5,788 nt of DNA from Congregicoccus sp964517665 (GTDB taxonomy: Bacteria > Verrucomicrobiota > Verrucomicrobiia > Opitutales > Opitutaceae). Positions within the stretch are counted from its first letter, which is position 1; each line of letters starts with the position of its first letter. The stretch spans positions 1 through 5,788 of the forward strand of contig CAZFCY010000237.1 in NCBI GenBank assembly GCA_964517665.1. The letters are read 5' to 3'. Both the position numbers and the translations under genes were made by a program. This document shows positions 5,430 to 5,788 of the stretch, in pieces. The notes beneath the pieces were generated by a model, which saw only the letters and a program-made list of their open reading frames with translations, was not told the DNA's origin and did not search any database.

Positions 5430-5788
5430 TCAGTAGCCGGGCAGGTTGGCCAGCCGTCGCACGGGCGCCTTGCGCCCGCGTCCACGGCCTTCCTCCGCCT
5501 CGGGGTTGCCACCGTGCAAGGCGGCGGCGACCGCCTCGAAGAACACGGATGTGTTGTCCATCACCCCGCGAAACCGTTCAGCTGCCACGCCGAGCGCGGA
5601 GAGCGTCAGTTCCTCGACGAAGGGGTCATAGGCCTTGAGGTGGAGGCCGAAGGCCTTGGCGCGGCGCGCGGTGGCGCGGGCGACACGGCCGAAGCCGATG
5701 AAGCCCATCGTCTGGCCCATCAAGCGCGGCACGGTCAGCAGTTGCGGGCGGCCTTCGGACCAGCGGCCCTCGCGCACCATGCGGTCCT
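5430..5788 (-). CDS. D-isomer 2-hydroxyacid dehydrogenase, partial and lacking the catalytic segment
   Basis: The frame is open through the right edge (codons for Asp-Arg precede the Met at 5780), so the true start is outside the window and 'DRMVREGRW' is internal to the usual NAD-binding domain. Counting from that Met, residues 17-55 match the family: 'VPRLMGQTMGFIGFGRVAR' contains the dinucleotide-binding G26-x-x-G29-x-G31, and 'AYDPFVEE' ends the second strand with D52. After 'GVAAE' (residue 68) the expected continuation is absent: no D/S...H.P segment, no N..RG arginine motif, no E..P segment and no catalytic His. Instead about 48 residues ('VMDNTSVFFEAVAAALHGG...') lead to a TGA at 5430-5432. 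No other frame here restores the missing part. The simplest reading is an in-frame internal deletion or a fusion to a foreign tail; the product would probably bind NAD at most. It may be a decaying gene. Confidence 0.75.
   Translation of the reverse strand, partial: DRMVREGRWSEGRPQLLTVPRLMGQTMGFIGFGRVARATARRAKAFGLHLKAYDPFVEELTLSALGVAAERFRGVMDNTSVFFEAVAAALHGGNPEAEEGRGRGRKAPVRRLANLPGY

Noticed and set aside
1..5788. Defence island, CRISPR array, prophage or insertion sequence
   Set aside because: There are no regularly spaced direct repeats, transposase or integrase motifs, nor nuclease/toxin-antitoxin pairs. The Smr protein is a widespread housekeeping-type family and does not by itself indicate a defence system.

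Overview
This 5.8 kb stretch is GC-rich, bacterial, chromosome-like DNA. The most likely source is a Gram-negative member of the Verrucomicrobiota, perhaps an Opitutales relative. That is an inference from recalled protein style: response regulators ending in a short Cys-rich 'ICSYCKK...CPDC' tail, and a membrane coiled-coil protein ending in a 'GIGNKLFVRGEGPGLTW' module. Most starts also lack a clear Shine-Dalgarno sequence. There is no rRNA, tRNA, CRISPR array, transposase, integrase or phage gene.

Layout, left to right. Bases 1-218 hold no convincing gene. A minus-strand response regulator (REC, PAS-like region, degenerate ribbon tail) fills 219-1190. The gap that follows carries two overlapping hairpins next to its start and a long inverted repeat at 1301-1375. 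A small minus-strand gene of unknown function occupies 1453-1743. A 369-base, hairpin-rich divergent gap separates it from a plus-strand membrane-anchored coiled-coil protein (2113-3435), which is followed by a stand-alone Smr-domain protein (3495-3791). A strong inverted repeat sits between the convergent Smr gene and a second minus-strand response regulator (3943-4530), which has an intact four-cysteine tail. That gene diverges from an exported PrxQ/Bcp-type peroxiredoxin (4734-5258), and a 17-base palindrome lies just upstream of the peroxiredoxin start. A terminator-like hairpin then separates the peroxiredoxin from a convergent, partial 2-hydroxyacid dehydrogenase reading frame that runs off the right edge and lacks its catalytic half.

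The genes do not form one obvious pathway. Signalling is represented by two response regulators without DNA-binding domains, the cell envelope by the coiled-coil protein and the exported peroxidase, and nucleic-acid maintenance possibly by Smr. The most distinctive observation is that the two response regulators, about 2.8 kb apart, share an ungapped 38-residue C-terminal module. One copy keeps the CxxC...CPxC ligands; the other has lost three of the four cysteines but keeps the rest of the pattern. The second is the coiled-coil protein with its unnamed C-terminal beta-rich module. The third is the apparently gutted dehydrogenase.
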